Assembly: GCF_008253865.1 (NCBI RefSeq)
Contig: NZ_CP042331.1
Location: 5,669,501 to 5,733,500 of the forward strand
Length of the DNA stretch: 64,000 bases
Source of the DNA: Bosea sp. F3-2
GTDB taxonomy: Bacteria; Pseudomonadota; Alphaproteobacteria; Rhizobiales; Beijerinckiaceae
Direction: 5' to 3'
Shown here: positions 51,442 to 60,451 of the stretch, one piece after another
Layout of the letters: each line of letters starts with the position of its first letter
Numbering within the stretch: position 1 is the stretch's first letter
Position numbers and translations under genes: made by a program
The notes under the pieces: generated by a model
What the model saw: the letters and a program-made list of their open reading frames with translations, nothing else
The model's database searches: none
Told to the model about the DNA's origin: nothing

Positions 51442-54044
51442 GCCGCCTGCCTCATATCCGCGCTGCCGGCATTCAGCTCGCTCAGCAAAGCCCGGCGATC
51501 GAATTTCGCAACGACATCGTCGAGGCCGGCCTGTGCGGCGCGCATGTGCAGATCCGGTGTCGCGCAGGTGGTGAGGCCGAGGATGCGCAGGCGCTCGCTT
51601 CCGGCCTGGGCACGCAGCGTCGCGGCCAAGGCGAAGGCCGCTTCGATCTGTCGATCGAGATCGAGCAGGACGATGCTGAACGGCTCGGCGGCTGCCGAGG
51701 GATCAAGGTCGAAATCGGCCGCCATGGTGATCATGTGGCCGGATGCCTTCAGGATCGGGCTCAGCATCTCCCGCAGGAAATCCGATGGCTCGATCAGCAG
51801 GACACGGGCGGACGGGGTGGAGCCGCGCTTCGCGGCAAACCAGCCGGGCTCGTTCAGCGGCAGGTAGTGGGCGAGATCGACGATATCGGTGGCGCGGCCC
51901 CGGATCATGGCGGAACCGATCACGCCGCGCTCGTCGCTTGTGGCCATTTCGAGATCGAAACTGTCCTCGACGATGTCGACGATGGCTTCGACTGCCAGCG
52001 CAACGGTCAGATCGCCGTCCGAGACGATGACGAGTGGCTGGATGCCCTGGCTGCGCAGCTGCGTTTCGGCGAGTGGCGTGACGGGAACGAGGCGCCCGCG
52101 ATAGTGCAGCAGAGTGCGGCCGCCACCGCGCTGGAACTGGTCGGCATCGACCTCCTCGAGCCGGGTCACCAGCGACAGGGGCAGTGCCTGGAGGCTGCCG
52201 GCGCCGGTCCGGAAGACGAGCATCGTCGTCTTCTCGCTCCCTTGCGCATGGGAGGGCGCGGTATGCGGCTTCGCTTCGGCCTCATCCGACAGGACCGCGC
52301 CGACCAGGCTGGCGACGCCGTTGGGGTCGACGATCAGCACGACGGCTCCGTCGCCGAGGATGGTATTGCCCGAGAAAAGCGGGATGTGGCGCAGCTTGCT
52401 CGACATCGGCTTCACCACGATTTCCTCGGTGTGGAAGACGCTGTCGACGAGGATTCCGAATTGTCGCTCGCCGATCTGGGTGATGACGATGAAGCCTTCT
52501 CCCTCCGCCGCCTTGGGCGCGCCCATCAGCTCGGGAAGCGAAATGATCGGCAGCAGACGTCCGCGCAGCCGCAGGACCGGGGCGCCGTTGATCTCCTCGA
52601 TGCGGTTGTCGTCGCCCGTCTTCACCCGCACGAGCTCGCGCACCGCGATCTGCGGAATCGCGTAGCGGTCATTGCCTGCCACCACGATCAAGGCAGAGAT
52701 GATCGCGAGCGTCAGCGGGATCTTGATGGTGATGGTGGTGCCAAGGCCGGGACGGCTGGCGATGTCGATCATCCCGCCGATCGAATCGACATTGGCCTTG
52801 ACCACGTCCATGCCGACGCCGCGGCCGGAAACCGCCGTCACGTTATCCGCCGTCGAGAAGCCGGGCAGGAAGATGAAACGGCTGATCTGGGCATCGCCGA
52901 GCTTCTCGATCTCGGCTTCGGTGGCAAGGCCCCGGGCGATGGCCTTGTTCCGGATGCGTCCAACATCGAGCCCGCGCCCGTCATCCGCGATCGAGATCGT
53001 GACGGAGCCGCCCTCGTGATAGGCGGAAAGCCGGATCGTGCCCTGTTCGGGCTTGCCGGCTGCCCGGCGCTCCGCCGGAAGCTCGATCGCATGGTCGGCG
53101 CAGTTGCGGACCATGTGGATGAGCGGATCCTTGATCAGGTCGAGGATCTGGCGGTCGAGTTCAGTTTCCGCGCCCTCGGTCACGAGTTCGATGCGCTTGC
53201 CGAGTTCGGTGCTGAGGTCGCGCACGATGCGCGGCAGCTTCGACCAGGCGTTGCCGATCGGCTGCATGCGCGTCTTCATCACGCCGTCCTGCAGCTCGGC
53301 GGTGATCAGCGACAGGCGCTGCAGCGGGGCCTTGAGCTTGGCGTCTTCCTGCTGGCGAGAGACATCGAGGAGCTGGTTGCGCGTCAGAACGAGCTCCGAG
53401 ACCATGGTCATCAGATGCTCGATCGTATCGACATTGACGCGCAGGGTTGCCGGGCCGCCGTTCCGAGCCGGCGCCGGTCCCTCATCGGCGTGCTGAACGC
53501 TCTCGCTGCCTTCGATGCGGCCGTTGCGGTCGCGCTGCGGCCCCGGGGCGCTGCGGAAGACGATGTCGTCCGTTGCAGGCTCGGCCGCAACCTGGCCATG
53601 GCGCGCGAGATAGGCGGCGACGGGGTCGACCGGCTCCTCGGTCGGATGCGACTGGCGGAGCTCGCCCTTGGCATGGTCGGCCAAGGCCTGCAACTCGCAG
53701 ATCAGCGTCTCGTCGTTGCCCTCGGGCTCCTGCCCTTTCTCGGCCAGCTCGGCGAGGATGTCCTTGATGCGGTCGATGGTTTCGAGGATGGCGGTGACGG
53801 CGCTCGGCTTCACCGTCGCACCGTCGCGGAACTGTCCGATCACCGACTCGGCCGCATGGGTGAGGGCTTCGAGCCGCGGCAAGCCGATGAAGCCGCAGGT
53901 TCCCTTGACGGTGTGAACGAGCCTGAAGATGTTGCGCAGGATGTCCCGATCGTTCGGGTCCTGCTCGAAGCGGACGAGTTCCCGGTCGACCGTATCGAGG
54001 TTCTCGCCGGTCTCGGTCAGGAACTCTTGCAGCAACTCGTCCAT
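51438..54044 (-). CDS. cheA: Chemotaxis histidine kinase CheA with extra CheW-like and receiver domains
   Basis: 868 residues. Phosphoacceptor H44 lies in RLVHTVKGTCGF (P1); the dimerisation and ATP-binding part has HMVRNCADHAIELPAERR, the G1 IADDGRGLDVGRIR and G2 SGRGVGMDVVK boxes; a CheW-like P5 follows. Beyond it are a second CheW-like segment (about residues 620-760, LALAVEAIVDIVED) and a C-terminal receiver (VLLIEPSDFLREML ... IVLLDLDRQ) in which the first acidic pair is E-P. Longer than the typical 650-750 residues. Co-transcribed with cheW and after chpT. Confidence 0.94.
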   Translation of the reverse strand: MDELLQEFLTETGENLDTVDRELVRFEQDPNDRDILRNIFRLVHTVKGTCGFIGLPRLEALTHAAESVIGQFRDGATVKPSAVTAILETIDRIKDILAELAEKGQEPEGNDETLICELQALADHAKGELRQSHPTEEPVDPVAAYLARHGQVAAEPATDDIVFRSAPGPQRDRNGRIEGSESVQHADEGPAPARNGGPATLRVNVDTIEHLMTMVSELVLTRNQLLDVSRQQEDAKLKAPLQRLSLITAELQDGVMKTRMQPIGNAWSKLPRIVRDLSTELGKRIELVTEGAETELDRQILDLIKDPLIHMVRNCADHAIELPAERRAAGKPEQGTIRLSAYHEGGSVTISIADDGRGLDVGRIRNKAIARGLATEAEIEKLGDAQISRFIFLPGFSTADNVTAVSGRGVGMDVVKANVDSIGGMIDIASRPGLGTTITIKIPLTLAIISALIVVAGNDRYAIPQIAVRELVRVKTGDDNRIEEINGAPVLRLRGRLLPIISLPELMGAPKAAEGEGFIVITQIGERQFGILVDSVFHTEEIVVKPMSSKLRHIPLFSGNTILGDGAVVLIVDPNGVASLVGAVLSDEAEAKPHTAPSHAQGSEKTTMLVFRTGAGSLQALPLSLVTRLEEVDADQFQRGGGRTLLHYRGRLVPVTPLAETQLRSQGIQPLVIVSDGDLTVALAVEAIVDIVEDSFDLEMATSDERGVIGSAMIRGRATDIVDLAHYLPLNEPGWFAAKRGSTPSARVLLIEPSDFLREMLSPILKASGHMITMAADFDLDPSAAAEPFSIVLLDLDRQIEAAFALAATLRAQAGSERLRILGLTTCATPDLHMRAAQAGLDDVVAKFDRRALLSELNAGSADMRQAA

Positions 54045-54135
54045 GCAGGAACATCACTCAACGCGAAACCCTACAGGAACTAAAGCAGGAGAAGGGTTTA
54101 TGATCGGTTGAGATCACCCATCGACTGTTTCGGTC

Positions 54136-54777
54136 TCAGGCCGCCTTGGCTGCCTTGATGGTCACGGTCTCGCCGTCGATCGCGACGGAAACCTCCATCC
54201 CGGCGGCGCGTGCCACCATGCCGGTATAGACCGGCTGGACCGCGTGGGCGTCGATCGTGCCGCCCGGTGCATTGCCGGCCAGCAACTCCTCGACATGGGC
54301 GGGGATGCGGGCATGCGAGCCCGTGGCGGTGATCTCGAAGCTGCCCTGCTCGCCCTCGACGCTGGCGCGCGAGACCAGCTTGCCGCCGCGCGGCACGGCC
54401 TGCGAGGCGATGACCAGCAGGTTCAGCAGGAGCTTGACCTGATTCTTCGGCAGCAGGGCACGGGGCGCGTCCCAGTCGAGCGAGAGCTTCTCGTCGTTGA
54501 GGAAGCCGTTGGCGACGTTGCCGGCATCGCCGAGGTCGATCATCGCGCCGGCCGATCCTGCCGCGCCGAAGGCGAGGCGCGCAAACTGCAGGCGGGCCGA
54601 GGCGTTGCGGGCGCTCTTCTTGATGAGCTCAAGCGCGAAGTCGCGCATCGAGGGGTCGTCTTCCTCCAGAACCTCCAGAGCGTTGACAATCGCGCCGACC
54701 GGGCTGATCACGTCATGGCAGACGCGGCTGCAGAGAAGAGCGGCCAGGTCGAGCGAGTCGAGCGAGATGGCGGTCAT
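54136..54777 (-). CDS. chpT: Histidine phosphotransferase ChpT
   Basis: 213 residues. The phosphorylated His is H21 in LCSRVCHDVISPVGAI, the hallmark of ChpT, followed by LEVLEEDDPSMRDFALELIKKSARNASARLQFARLAFG. The C-terminal half is a degenerate histidine-kinase-like fold. It passes phosphate from CckA to CtrA and CpdR. It heads the chemotaxis genes, 91 bases before cheA on the same strand. Confidence 0.93.
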   Translation of the reverse strand: MTAISLDSLDLAALLCSRVCHDVISPVGAIVNALEVLEEDDPSMRDFALELIKKSARNASARLQFARLAFGAAGSAGAMIDLGDAGNVANGFLNDEKLSLDWDAPRALLPKNQVKLLLNLLVIASQAVPRGGKLVSRASVEGEQGSFEITATGSHARIPAHVEELLAGNAPGGTIDAHAVQPVYTGMVARAAGMEVSVAIDGETVTIKAAKAA

Positions 54778-54904
54778 GGGGGTGAAATCCTGGGGTGAGC
54801 GATGCGCCGAGGGTAGGGCGCCATTGCTGCCAGATATGCTGTCATCTTGGTTTTCATGTGGTTAATCGCCATATCCGGGTCAAATGTTCGAAGGATGGGC
54901 CGCC

Positions 54905-55738
54905 ATGATCGGCCGTGACGATCCCCGTCTGCGTGATTGCGACGGGTTGGCGCGCAAACTTGCGGAAGCTGCCAGAGTCAGTGCGAGCGTCCTGCTGGCG
55001 AAGCGGGCGGCGCGCGATGTGAAGCTCAAGCAGGACGGTTCGCCGGTCTGCTCCGCGGATTTGGCTGCCGATTATGCCGCGAAGGATGCCCTTGCGCGCC
55101 TGTGCCCCGGCTTCCCCATTATCAGCGAGGAAACCGCCGACAGCGTCGCGCCGGGCGAGGTCTTCATCCTGCTCGATCCCCTGGACGGCACGCGCGAGTT
55201 CCTGGCCGGCGGCGACAGCTATTGCGTTGCGATCGCGGTGATCCGCGAGGGCAGGCCGATTGCTGGCGCGATCGCCGCTCCGGCCATCGGCCGGCTCTGG
55301 TTTGCCGGCGAGCACGCCTATGTGCAGGATTTCGCCGCCGATGGCACCGCGCTCGGGGAAGCGCACCGCACGTCTGTGCGCGCGTTGCCCAGCGACGGGC
55401 CGGTCGCACTGGTCAGCCGCTTCCACGGCGATGGCCGCAGCGACGGTATCGCGGCGTCGATGTGCTGCCACAAAGGTATCCCCGTCTCGTCAGCCGTCAA
55501 ATTCGGGATGATCGCTTCGGGCGAGGCGGATCTGCATGTCCGTTGCGGCCAGACCATGGAATGGGACATTGCTGCCGGCGACGCCATTCTCTCGGCAGCC
55601 GGCGGCGTGGTGCTGACGCTTGACGGCGCGTTGCCGCATTACGGCGTGAGCGAACGGCAGTTCCGCAATCCGCCTTTCGTGGCGGCGTCGAGCGAGGCGC
55701 TGGCGCGGAGGGCGATCGCCGGTGATACCGGCTGCTGA
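54905..55738 (+). CDS. cysQ: 3'(2'),5'-bisphosphate nucleotidase CysQ
   Basis: 277 residues, inositol-monophosphatase superfamily. Metal-binding PIISEE (about 72-76), LDPLDGTREFL (90-100) and EWDIAAGDAIL near residue 220 are intact. It removes PAP formed in sulfur metabolism. The ATG at 54905 has AAGGA nine bases upstream and is preferred to 54884. Divergent from chpT, convergent with the YHS-like gene. Confidence 0.92.
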   Translation: MIGRDDPRLRDCDGLARKLAEAARVSASVLLAKRAARDVKLKQDGSPVCSADLAADYAAKDALARLCPGFPIISEETADSVAPGEVFILLDPLDGTREFLAGGDSYCVAIAVIREGRPIAGAIAAPAIGRLWFAGEHAYVQDFAADGTALGEAHRTSVRALPSDGPVALVSRFHGDGRSDGIAASMCCHKGIPVSSAVKFGMIASGEADLHVRCGQTMEWDIAAGDAILSAAGGVVLTLDGALPHYGVSERQFRNPPFVAASSEALARRAIAGDTGC

Positions 55739-55744
55739 GAGCTC

Positions 55745-56302
55745 TCAGCGGGCGACGAAACGCAGCACCGATTTCCAGCGATCTTCGGCTTGAGCCAGGA
55801 GCGCGGCATCCTGCAGGAAACGCTGGCGGTTTTCCGCCGTGCGGAACAGGAACAGCCGCGAACCGATGATCGCGTATTGGCACGGGTCACTCTCTGCCGC
55901 TACGCCGCTGGCGACGCCCGTCGGATCGAAACCGGCAAAGGCGGGCGCGTAGATTGCCGGCGCATCGCGGAAGGCCTCGAGATTGGCCTGCGAGGCGAAG
56001 CGCCAGACGATTCCGTCATGGATGAGTTCGTGGTCGGGGAGGCCGGCCGAAGGTCTGCGGCCGAGGCGATAGGACACCGGGTCAAAGCCGTTGATGGCGA
56101 GGCCCGTGCGCAGGTCGCGCTGCATCACTTCGCCCAGTGAAGGCAGGCGGGGCAGACCGGTCGGCAGCCCCGGCGCGCCCGACGACGCCGGCAGAACCGG
56201 CTCGGCTGACGCGGTGTTGGCGAGGGCGACTGGAATGGCGACGAAAAGAAGGGCAATGCCGGCGCAGGTCGCGCTGCAGTGTTGCCTTGTTGCGGCCTTC
56301 AT
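55745..56302 (-). CDS. Exported YHS-domain-like protein
   Basis: 185 residues with a Sec signal peptide (cleaved after ANTASAEP, about residue 28). Residues about 62-125 resemble a YHS domain, found in metal-binding or heme-related proteins: LAINGFDPVSYRLGRRPSAGLPD, HDGIVWRFASQANLEAFRDAP, YAPAFAGFDP. No Cys pair of the classical YHS motif, so metal binding is doubtful. The start at 56302 begins the signal peptide. Confidence 0.72.
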   Translation of the reverse strand: MKAATRQHCSATCAGIALLFVAIPVALANTASAEPVLPASSGAPGLPTGLPRLPSLGEVMQRDLRTGLAINGFDPVSYRLGRRPSAGLPDHELIHDGIVWRFASQANLEAFRDAPAIYAPAFAGFDPTGVASGVAAESDPCQYAIIGSRLFLFRTAENRQRFLQDAALLAQAEDRWKSVLRFVAR

Positions 56303-56575
56303 CCCGGAAAATCCTCGCAATCCCGCAATCCCGGGCCGTTCGGCTCGCCGGAATCTTCACGCCTTGGATAGATTTGCAGCGTATCAAACTGGTTACCGAA
56401 ATGATTCGTTTTCGCCGGACGTCGCTTTTCGACGATCGCGCGAGCGGCGGATAGCCCAGGATCGGCCCGCCTTCCGGTCTGTATCGCACCTGTCGGGAAC
56501 CGGCGCCGAGCGGCCGGGCGATCAAACCGCCCCGAGGTCTGGCCTGGCCGGACCCTCTGTCCGGAGATCTTGCTC

Positions 56576-57163
56576 ATGAACCAGACCCGCCGCAGTCTCA
56601 TCAAGGGCGGTCTCGCCGTCGCCGGAACCGGCCTCACCGGCCTGTCGGCCCCGGCTTTCGCGCAGAACTACAACGAACAGCGCTCGTTCTCGCAGAACGA
56701 GCTGGTCACATCCGGCCACAAGTTCTTCGGCAATGTGTCGCGTGGCCTGGCGCTCACCATCGAGGAGGCTGTGCGGCGTTGGGGCGAGCCCAATGGCTAT
56801 GTGCTCGGCCAGGAAGCCTCCGGCGCCTTCGTGGGTGGGCTGCGCTTCGGCGAAGGCCAGCTCTACACCCGCAATGCCGGCGACCGCAGGGTGTTCTGGC
56901 AGGGGCCTTCGATCGGCTTCGACTTCGGTGGCGAGGGCGCGCGCACGATGATGCTGGTCTACAACCTGCCGGCGGTCGACGCGCTCTACCAGCGCTTCGC
57001 CGGCATCGACGGCTCGGCCTATTTCATCGGTGGTTTCGGTTTCACCGCGATGACGGCGGAGGGCATCACCGTGGTGCCGATCCGCACCGGCGTCGGCTGG
57101 CGGCTCGGCGTCAATCTCGGCTATCTGAAGTTCACGCCGCAGGCGACGTGGAACCCGTTCTGA
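56576..57163 (+). CDS. eipA: Envelope integrity protein EipA (DUF1134)
   Basis: 195 residues. A Tat-type signal (TRRSLIKGGLAVAG) precedes the DUF1134 domain: GHKFFGNVSRGLALTIEEAVRRWGEPNGYVLGQE, FDFGGEGARTMMLVYNLP, SAYFIGGFGFTAMT, GVGWRLGVNLGYLKFT. In Brucella the homologue is a periplasmic beta-barrel protein needed for cell-envelope integrity and is controlled by CtrA. GGAG lies ten bases before the ATG. Confidence 0.93.
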   Translation: MNQTRRSLIKGGLAVAGTGLTGLSAPAFAQNYNEQRSFSQNELVTSGHKFFGNVSRGLALTIEEAVRRWGEPNGYVLGQEASGAFVGGLRFGEGQLYTRNAGDRRVFWQGPSIGFDFGGEGARTMMLVYNLPAVDALYQRFAGIDGSAYFIGGFGFTAMTAEGITVVPIRTGVGWRLGVNLGYLKFTPQATWNPF

Positions 57164-57264
57164 CGGCCCTGGTCGGAGCCCCGTCACAAGCACTGGCCTT
57201 GGCCGGGCGGGCGTGGCAGATTCGGCTGGAGCCTGTGTTCATGTGCTGCCGGGAGCCGTGAGTC

Positions 57265-58509
57265 TTGATCGAAGCCGCCATGCTGTTCGCGCTCGGCTTC
57301 CTTTGCGCTGCCCTGCTCGCGCTGGCCGCGGTGCCGGCTCTCGCGCGTCGTGCCGATCGGCTGGCGCGCAAGCGGGCTGAGGCGGCCTTCCCGCTCTCCC
57401 TGGCGGAAATCGCAGCGGATCGTGACCATCTGCGCGCCGAACTCGCCCTGCGCATGCGCTCTGTCGAACAGGAGGCCGAGCGTGGCTTTGCCGTCAAGGC
57501 TGGGGCGATGCAGGAGCTTGGCCGCCGTGACATGACGATCGGCCGGTTGGAGCGCGAGCGCGGCGAGCGCGATGCCCGGATCGCAGAACTTGAAAGCGTG
57601 CTGGCAACGACGCAGGCCGGGCTAGGCGATACGCGAAAAGCCCTCGAGCGAGAGCAGGCCGGCCATGGTGAAACGGCGGCAACGCTGGAGAAGCGGCTTG
57701 CCGATCTGGCGAGCCTGGAGCAGAGCCTGGCGGAGGCACGGCAAGCTCTGACGGGCACAGGGGCCGATCTGAGCACGCGCGATGACGAGCTTGCGCGGGA
57801 ACGCGAGACGGTCAGGCGGATCGAGAAGCTGCTCGCCGAGCGCGAGGCGGAATTGGCGGCGAGCCGCGACGCGCATGAGAAGCTGCGCGTGGCGCAAGTG
57901 GAGGACCGCACGCAGATCATGGTCCTGCAGGGCAAGCGCGACGAGCTTGCCGGGAGACTGGCGAGCGTCGAGGATCGGCTGGCCCGCAGCGAGGCGGCAC
58001 TGAAGGCGATGACGGGCGAGCGCGACGGCGAACAGGTTCGGGCCGGCGCTTTCTCCGCCCGTGCCGAGCAGGCCGAGGCGGGGCTCGCAGCGGCCGATGC
58101 GCGGGCCAGTGCTGCCGCCGTCGAGGTGCAGCAGCTCGCCGTGCGGCTGGAGCAGGCGATGTCCGACCATGAAGCCCTGCAAGGCAAAACGGATGCCCTG
58201 GAACAGGCGCTCGCGGCCAAGAATGACGAGCTGGCCGATCTGAGGCAGCGCAAACAAGGAGAGATCGCCGCCTTGCAGGACAGCCAGCGCGAACGCGAAA
58301 GTCAGATCGAGCTTCTGCGTGCCGAGCTTCAGACGCTGGAAGGCGCGCTCAGCCAGGCCCGTGACCACCGGAACCAGCTTCTGGACGAGATGTCCAACCT
58401 TCGCAAAGCGGCATCGGGCACGCTGGCGAACGCGGCCTTGCGCGAGGAGATCGTCCGGCTGGCCGACCGCCTGATGAGCCTTTCGCCGAAACGCGAGGCC
58501 GCCGAATAG
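57265..58509 (+). CDS. Membrane-anchored coiled-coil protein
   Basis: 414 residues: one N-terminal membrane helix (about 5-27) and then almost continuous coiled coil to the end (repeats such as LERERGERDARIAELE and RLEQAMSDHEAL). Start TTG has GGGAG nine bases upstream; ATG at 57280 is an alternative. No family named; such proteins occur near eipA in Hyphomicrobiales. Function unknown. Confidence 0.75.
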   Translation: MIEAAMLFALGFLCAALLALAAVPALARRADRLARKRAEAAFPLSLAEIAADRDHLRAELALRMRSVEQEAERGFAVKAGAMQELGRRDMTIGRLERERGERDARIAELESVLATTQAGLGDTRKALEREQAGHGETAATLEKRLADLASLEQSLAEARQALTGTGADLSTRDDELARERETVRRIEKLLAEREAELAASRDAHEKLRVAQVEDRTQIMVLQGKRDELAGRLASVEDRLARSEAALKAMTGERDGEQVRAGAFSARAEQAEAGLAAADARASAAAVEVQQLAVRLEQAMSDHEALQGKTDALEQALAAKNDELADLRQRKQGEIAALQDSQRERESQIELLRAELQTLEGALSQARDHRNQLLDEMSNLRKAASGTLANAALREEIVRLADRLMSLSPKREAAE

Positions 58510-58636
58510 CGCGGCATATGCCGGGCATCATTCGCGTGGTCCGATGGCTTCGAAAAGCGGTTTCCTCTTTTCAGCCCGATGTTCTAGGAAGACGGGGCCT
58601 CCCGGCGCGCCGGCGCCACCTGAATGGTTTTAAATC

Positions 58637-59575
58637 GTGACGGACAGCCAAATCGATCTCTTGTGCCTGGGCGAGCCGCTCGGCGAGTTCAACGCCACCC
58701 GGGCCGAGACCGGGGCCTTCCTGTTCGGGCATGGTGGCGACACTTCGAATTGCGCCGTTGCGGCAGCCCGGCAGGGCATGTCGGTCGGTTATCTCGGGGC
58801 GCTCGGCGACGACAGCGCCGGCCATTCGATCCGGGCGCTGTGGAAGCGCGAGGGCGTCGACGATGCTCATGTCTCGACGCATCCGACCGCGCCGACGGGG
58901 CTCTATTTCGTCGATCACGGCCCGTCCGGCCATGTCTTTTCCTATCTGCGCGCCGGCTCGGCCGCGAGCCTCTACGGCCCGCGCGACCTGCCGCGCGACC
59001 TCATCCGCTCGGCCCGCATCATCCAGGCCTCCGGCATCAGCCAGGCGATCTCGCCAAGCGCCTGCGACGCGGTGTTCGAGGCCTTCGAGACCGCGCGCAA
59101 GGCCGGCGTGCTGACCGCCTACGACACCAATCTGCGCCTCAAGCTCTGGCCGCTGACCCGCGCGCGGGCGATCATCCACGCCGCCTGTGCCATGGCCGAT
59201 ATCGTTCTGCCCGGGCTCGACGACGCGACGCAGCTCACCGGGCTCAACAATCCCGACGCCATCGTCGACTTCTATCTCGGTCTCGGCGCGCGCCTCGTGG
59301 CGCTGACGCTCGGCCATGAAGGCTCGCTGGTTGCGACGCCGGTCCGACGCGAGCGCTTCCGGCCGATCAAGGTCAACGCCATCGATGCAACTGGGGCCGG
59401 CGATTGCTATGACGGCGCCTTCCTCGCGGAATATCTGCGCACAGGCGATGCCTTTGCCGCGGGCGCCTATGCCAATGTCGCCGCGGCGCTGTCGACGCAA
59501 GGATATGGCGCCGTCGCACCGCTGCCGCACCGGGCCGAGGTCGAAGCGCGCATGGCGGCTGAGGCCAAAGGCTGA
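58637..59575 (+). CDS. PfkB family sugar kinase, KdgK-like
   Basis: 312 residues. PfkB signatures are GGDTSNCAVAAARQG near residue 34 and DATGAGDCYDGAFLAEYL near 255, the latter holding the catalytic Asp. The opening LLCLGEPLGEFNATR fits 2-dehydro-3-deoxygluconokinase, but ribokinase-like relatives cannot be excluded. Start is a GTG. Its stop overlaps the next ATG by one base (TGATG). Confidence 0.85.
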   Translation: MTDSQIDLLCLGEPLGEFNATRAETGAFLFGHGGDTSNCAVAAARQGMSVGYLGALGDDSAGHSIRALWKREGVDDAHVSTHPTAPTGLYFVDHGPSGHVFSYLRAGSAASLYGPRDLPRDLIRSARIIQASGISQAISPSACDAVFEAFETARKAGVLTAYDTNLRLKLWPLTRARAIIHAACAMADIVLPGLDDATQLTGLNNPDAIVDFYLGLGARLVALTLGHEGSLVATPVRRERFRPIKVNAIDATGAGDCYDGAFLAEYLRTGDAFAAGAYANVAAALSTQGYGAVAPLPHRAEVEARMAAEAKG

Positions 59576-60435
59576 TGACCGTTCCAGTCCTGAAGCGTGC
59601 GGGCGATCTCCTCGCCCGCTACGATGTGCTGATCAGCGATGTCTGGGGCGTCGTTCATGACGGGCTCTGGGCGCTGGAGCCGGCCTGCGAGGCATTGATC
59701 GCCTTCCGCGAGCGCGGCGGAACGGTCGCGCTGCTTTCCAATGCTCCCGGGCCGTCCACACAGGTGGCTGGTCTGCTCGATACCAAGCGCGTGCCGCGCG
59801 AGGCTTGGAACCGGCTCGTCACCTCCGGTGATGTCACGCGTGCACTGATCGCGGAGAGCCATCATAAGCGCGTCTACCATATCGGTTGGCAGAGCGATCG
59901 GGCCGTTTTCGCCGGGCTCGATGTCGAGCTGGTTGGCGAGGAGCAGGCCGACATCATCGTCGCGACCGAGCTCAACGACTACCGCACCGAGACGCCGGAA
60001 CAGTACCGGCCGCTGCTCGAGCGCTTCGCCGAGCGCGGCCTGCCCTTCATCTGCGGCAATCCCGATCTCGTCGTGCATGTCGGCGAGGATCTGCTGCCCT
60101 GCGCCGGCTCGCTGGCGGCGATCTACGAGGAGCTGGGCGGCACGGTCGCCTGGGCCGGCAAGCCTTATCGTCCGGCCTATGACCTCGCGCTCACAGCCGC
60201 CGCCGAGGCGCGCGGCGGCAAGTCGGTCGAGCCTGGCAAGGTGCTGGTGATCGGCGATGCGGTCAGGACCGATCTCGCCGGCGCGCGGCTGATGGGCTTT
60301 GACAGCCTGTTCATCGCCGGCGGCATCCATCGCGACGAGACGATGCATGGCGGCGAGGTCGATCCGGCCGGGCTCGCCAAGGTGCTGGATGGGCTGCCGG
60401 TCCAGCCGATCGCCGCGATGGGCGCACTGGCCTGA
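59575..60435 (+). CDS. HAD-superfamily hydrolase, class IIA (TIGR01459 type)
   Basis: 286 residues. Motif I ISDVWGVVHDG (nucleophile D22), motif II LLSNAPGPS, CGNPDLVVH and GDAVRTDLAGARLMG are conserved and of the class IIA type. Substrate unknown. Overlap with the PfkB kinase by one base indicates translational coupling and perhaps a shared sugar-phosphate pathway. Confidence 0.88.
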   Translation: MTVPVLKRAGDLLARYDVLISDVWGVVHDGLWALEPACEALIAFRERGGTVALLSNAPGPSTQVAGLLDTKRVPREAWNRLVTSGDVTRALIAESHHKRVYHIGWQSDRAVFAGLDVELVGEEQADIIVATELNDYRTETPEQYRPLLERFAERGLPFICGNPDLVVHVGEDLLPCAGSLAAIYEELGGTVAWAGKPYRPAYDLALTAAAEARGGKSVEPGKVLVIGDAVRTDLAGARLMGFDSLFIAGGIHRDETMHGGEVDPAGLAKVLDGLPVQPIAAMGALA

Positions 60436-60451
60436 AGCCGCCCGCCGCGGC

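Noticed and set aside
55735..55748. CTGAGAGCTCTCAG palindrome as bidirectional terminator of cysQ and the YHS-like gene
   Set aside because: No loop and no T-run; too short for a claim.
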